This document shows, piece after piece, positions 25,762-27,389 of a stretch of 27,389 bases of DNA (the stretch's first letter is position 1; each line of letters opens with the position of its first letter). The stretch covers positions 1 through 27,389 of the forward strand of contig BNTW01000035.1 of the NCBI GenBank assembly GCA_025996895.1. The letters run 5' to 3'. The position numbers were made by a program, and so were the translations under genes. The notes under the pieces were generated by a model, which was not told where the DNA came from, made no database searches, and saw only the letters and a list, made by a program, of their open reading frames with translations. This DNA is from Bacteroidia bacterium. GTDB taxonomy: Bacteria; Bacteroidota; Bacteroidia; Bacteroidales; Azobacteroidaceae.

Positions 25762-27216
25762 TTAACAATCTTTTGTTAGTTTATTTAAATTTTTAAAATT
25801 TGCAGTGCCTATTCTTTCGTAATTATATGGATCATTTGCATACACAGATCCGGGTACTTGTAATGCAGATCTTGCATCATTTACTATATAGAGGTTTAGC
25901 TCGTCTTCCGTCACTCCTGGTTTTAATTTTCCATGAGAATCTATACGATGAGATAATTTGGCTATCTCTTTACGACCTTGTTTAGTCGTCCATTCTTTTT
26001 CCCATGTACTACCTGAATATTCTGGTTGGCTACTTACATATAGATATTGTGCATATCTGGTTTCAATTTCGTTATTTATTGAAGCTGCAATATCAGCCGC
26101 CGCATTTGTTTCGTTGTATGCTTGGTAAGCATGCAACATTTCATGAAACAACCGATTACTTTCAGTCCCTTTCAACATAATACCTGCCGTTTGACCATCA
26201 TATGTAAACTCATTCTTAGTACCAAACTGTATGGTAAGCGTTTTTCCACCTAAATAATCTACTAACCCATTATACAAAGCTGACCCCATGCAATCCTGCA
26301 TTATTTTGTCAATCATTTTCTCTAATTTTTCCCAATTAGCTTGCGTCATGTTTGAGTTTCTGAAAATCTTCTTGGCTTTTGGCGAGGTAGTGGTATTTCC
26401 GGTATTAGTGCTACCACCACCTCCGCCACCATATCCGCCGCTATTGCTATCACTATAGTCTGTCCAGCAATTTGTATAATAGCAAGAAGTCGTAGTTCCC
26501 TTATATTGCGTGTGGTCAAAATCTCCATTGACATACCAATCCACATAATGTTCTGTCGTTACACAGACATAATCGCAATAGGTAGTACTTCTTAATGGAC
26601 CGTCGGACGTCTTTTCTACTTCCTTAGCCGGATAGATAGCATAAGGAACGCCTTCGGTGTATTTCCAGCCATTCACAAAATTACCCTCCATATCATGGTA
26701 ATAAATTATACCACCAAAATCTTTATTACGCTTCAAGTAGGACATATCTACCAACGGGTGATCCCTGTTCTTTTCCAAATAATCCAAATCGGGAAACAGA
26801 ATCATAATAAATCCGTCCGTTTCCTTTGTTTCCTTGTTTGTCCGAATGACCAACCGAATGTCTGACGCATTATAACGTTCATCGCCGGTCGACTGGTACA
26901 TATCCGCACACTCAGATGCTAAAAAGACTAATCTTTCGTCGCCAATCAAATGAACTTCCGTTACCCGGTAGTCCTTGTCCTCATTCCAAAAAGCCTTTGT
27001 CCAATCGGGGGTGAATGTGTTGGTCTCATTACCATCTACCGACTTCCACATTAAATCTTCTCCGCCTGTCTGGCTCTCATACCATTTTTGCGCTGCGGAT
27101 ACTTCCGGAGGCAAACTCCTTTTTGACGATAAAAAATCGCCCTCTTCCATGCAGGCATACACGATACCTGCCAACAAAATTAGCAAAAATGCTTTGCTTA
27201 CATTCTTTTTCCGCAT
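25762..27216 (-). CDS. Putative surface lipoprotein with HExxH metallopeptidase-like domain
   Basis: A 484-residue protein in three parts. The signal peptide ends at a lipobox (VYAC, C22), followed by MEEGD, an acidic stretch like surface-export signals. Residues about 30-195 form the domain shared with the protein at 24486-25136. A linker then holds four cysteines (C214, C218, C245, C250) and a Gly-rich run (GYGGGGGG, 261-268). The C-terminal domain, about 285-484, has RLFHEMLHAYQ with the zinc motif H358-E359-x-x-H362. E383 or E385 in NNEIETRYAQYL is a candidate third ligand. HExxH with a downstream Glu is the gluzincin pattern, but the family is not one I can name. The substrate is unknown. 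A role as an antibacterial or host-directed protease is only a guess. Confidence 0.78.
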   Translation of the reverse strand: MRKKNVSKAFLLILLAGIVYACMEEGDFLSSKRSLPPEVSAAQKWYESQTGGEDLMWKSVDGNETNTFTPDWTKAFWNEDKDYRVTEVHLIGDERLVFLASECADMYQSTGDERYNASDIRLVIRTNKETKETDGFIMILFPDLDYLEKNRDHPLVDMSYLKRNKDFGGIIYYHDMEGNFVNGWKYTEGVPYAIYPAKEVEKTSDGPLRSTTYCDYVCVTTEHYVDWYVNGDFDHTQYKGTTTSCYYTNCWTDYSDSNSGGYGGGGGGSTNTGNTTTSPKAKKIFRNSNMTQANWEKLEKMIDKIMQDCMGSALYNGLVDYLGGKTLTIQFGTKNEFTYDGQTAGIMLKGTESNRLFHEMLHAYQAYNETNAAADIAASINNEIETRYAQYLYVSSQPEYSGSTWEKEWTTKQGRKEIAKLSHRIDSHGKLKPGVTEDELNLYIVNDARSALQVPGSVYANDPYNYERIGTANFKNLNKLTKDC

Positions 27217-27245
27217 AAATTTGTGTCTTTCGTTAATAAAATTTG

Positions 27246-27389
27246 TTAATTATCTCTGTTTCTTATTTTTTGCATTTCTTCTTTCATCCTTTTTATTTTC
27301 GGTGAATCTATTTTTGCTTTTTTATTCAAGATATAATTTGCTTCCTGTTTTGCATGCTCATATATTCCGGCAATAGCTGCTACCCAAGC
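27246..27389 (-). CDS. C-terminal end of an unidentified protein (partial, 5' end outside window)
   Basis: An open frame enters at the right edge and stops at TAA (27248-27246), giving 47 residues: AWVAAIAGIYEHAKQEANY, then a Lys-rich helix ending KEEMQKIRNRDN. The composition suggests a charged, possibly coiled C-terminal helix. It lies 29 nt upstream of the metallopeptidase lipoprotein gene on the same strand with no promoter between, so it is probably part of the same operon. No function can be assigned from this fragment. Confidence 0.6.
   Translation of the reverse strand, partial: AWVAAIAGIYEHAKQEANYILNKKAKIDSPKIKRMKEEMQKIRNRDN

Overview
The window comes from a Bacteroidales-type member of the Bacteroidota. 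Three things point there. Several promoters match the phylum's TTTG-N19/20-TAnnTTTG pattern, and most starts lack a Shine-Dalgarno. Two genes end in type IX secretion (T9SS) type A sorting tails. The gene content also fits: an N-succinylornithine carbamoyltransferase, a succinate/acetate CoA-transferase, and lipoproteins with acidic residues just after the lipid cysteine. A T9SS argues for a Porphyromonas/Tannerella/Paludibacter-like relative rather than a typical Bacteroides; genus cannot be set from this sequence.

Layout. (1) 1-1536: the tail of a T9SS cargo protein, a terminator, a XerC/D-family recombinase and a ribosome hibernation factor. (2) 1558-14687: one long translation/transcription block. 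It runs promoter, tRNA-Thr, tRNA-Tyr, tRNA-Gly, tRNA-Thr, tuf, tRNA-Trp, secE, nusG, rplK, rplA, rplJ, rplL, rpoB, rpoC, terminator. Hairpins sit between tuf and tRNA-Trp, nusG and rplK, rplJ and rplL, and rplL and rpoB, and probably set relative expression. (3) 14688-18596: a rhomboid protease and a membrane-anchored endonuclease/exonuclease/phosphatase protein 3 nt apart, then a large beta-helix T9SS cargo protein. (4) 18599-21717, minus strand: CoA-transferase, radC, efp and tRNA-Gly(GCC), each of the first, third and fourth with its own -7 box. (5) 21767-22774: the carbamoyltransferase gene, divergent from tRNA-Gly. (6) 22782-27389, minus strand, accessory: a broken transglutaminase-like lipoprotein gene, a 204-nt element with perfect 28-bp inverted ends, and a tight cluster. 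The cluster holds an unidentified gene end, a lipoprotein with an HEMLH metallopeptidase-like domain, a small secreted protein, and a second lipoprotein that is a protease-less paralogue of the first.

Regions 1-5 are well-understood core genome. The part most worth study is the right end. There the metallopeptidase lipoprotein and its paralogue lacking the peptidase domain share one cluster with a secreted protein, in DNA visibly richer in A+T than the core genes. That cluster, the 204-nt palindromic element and the internally broken transglutaminase gene are the main candidates for something undescribed.
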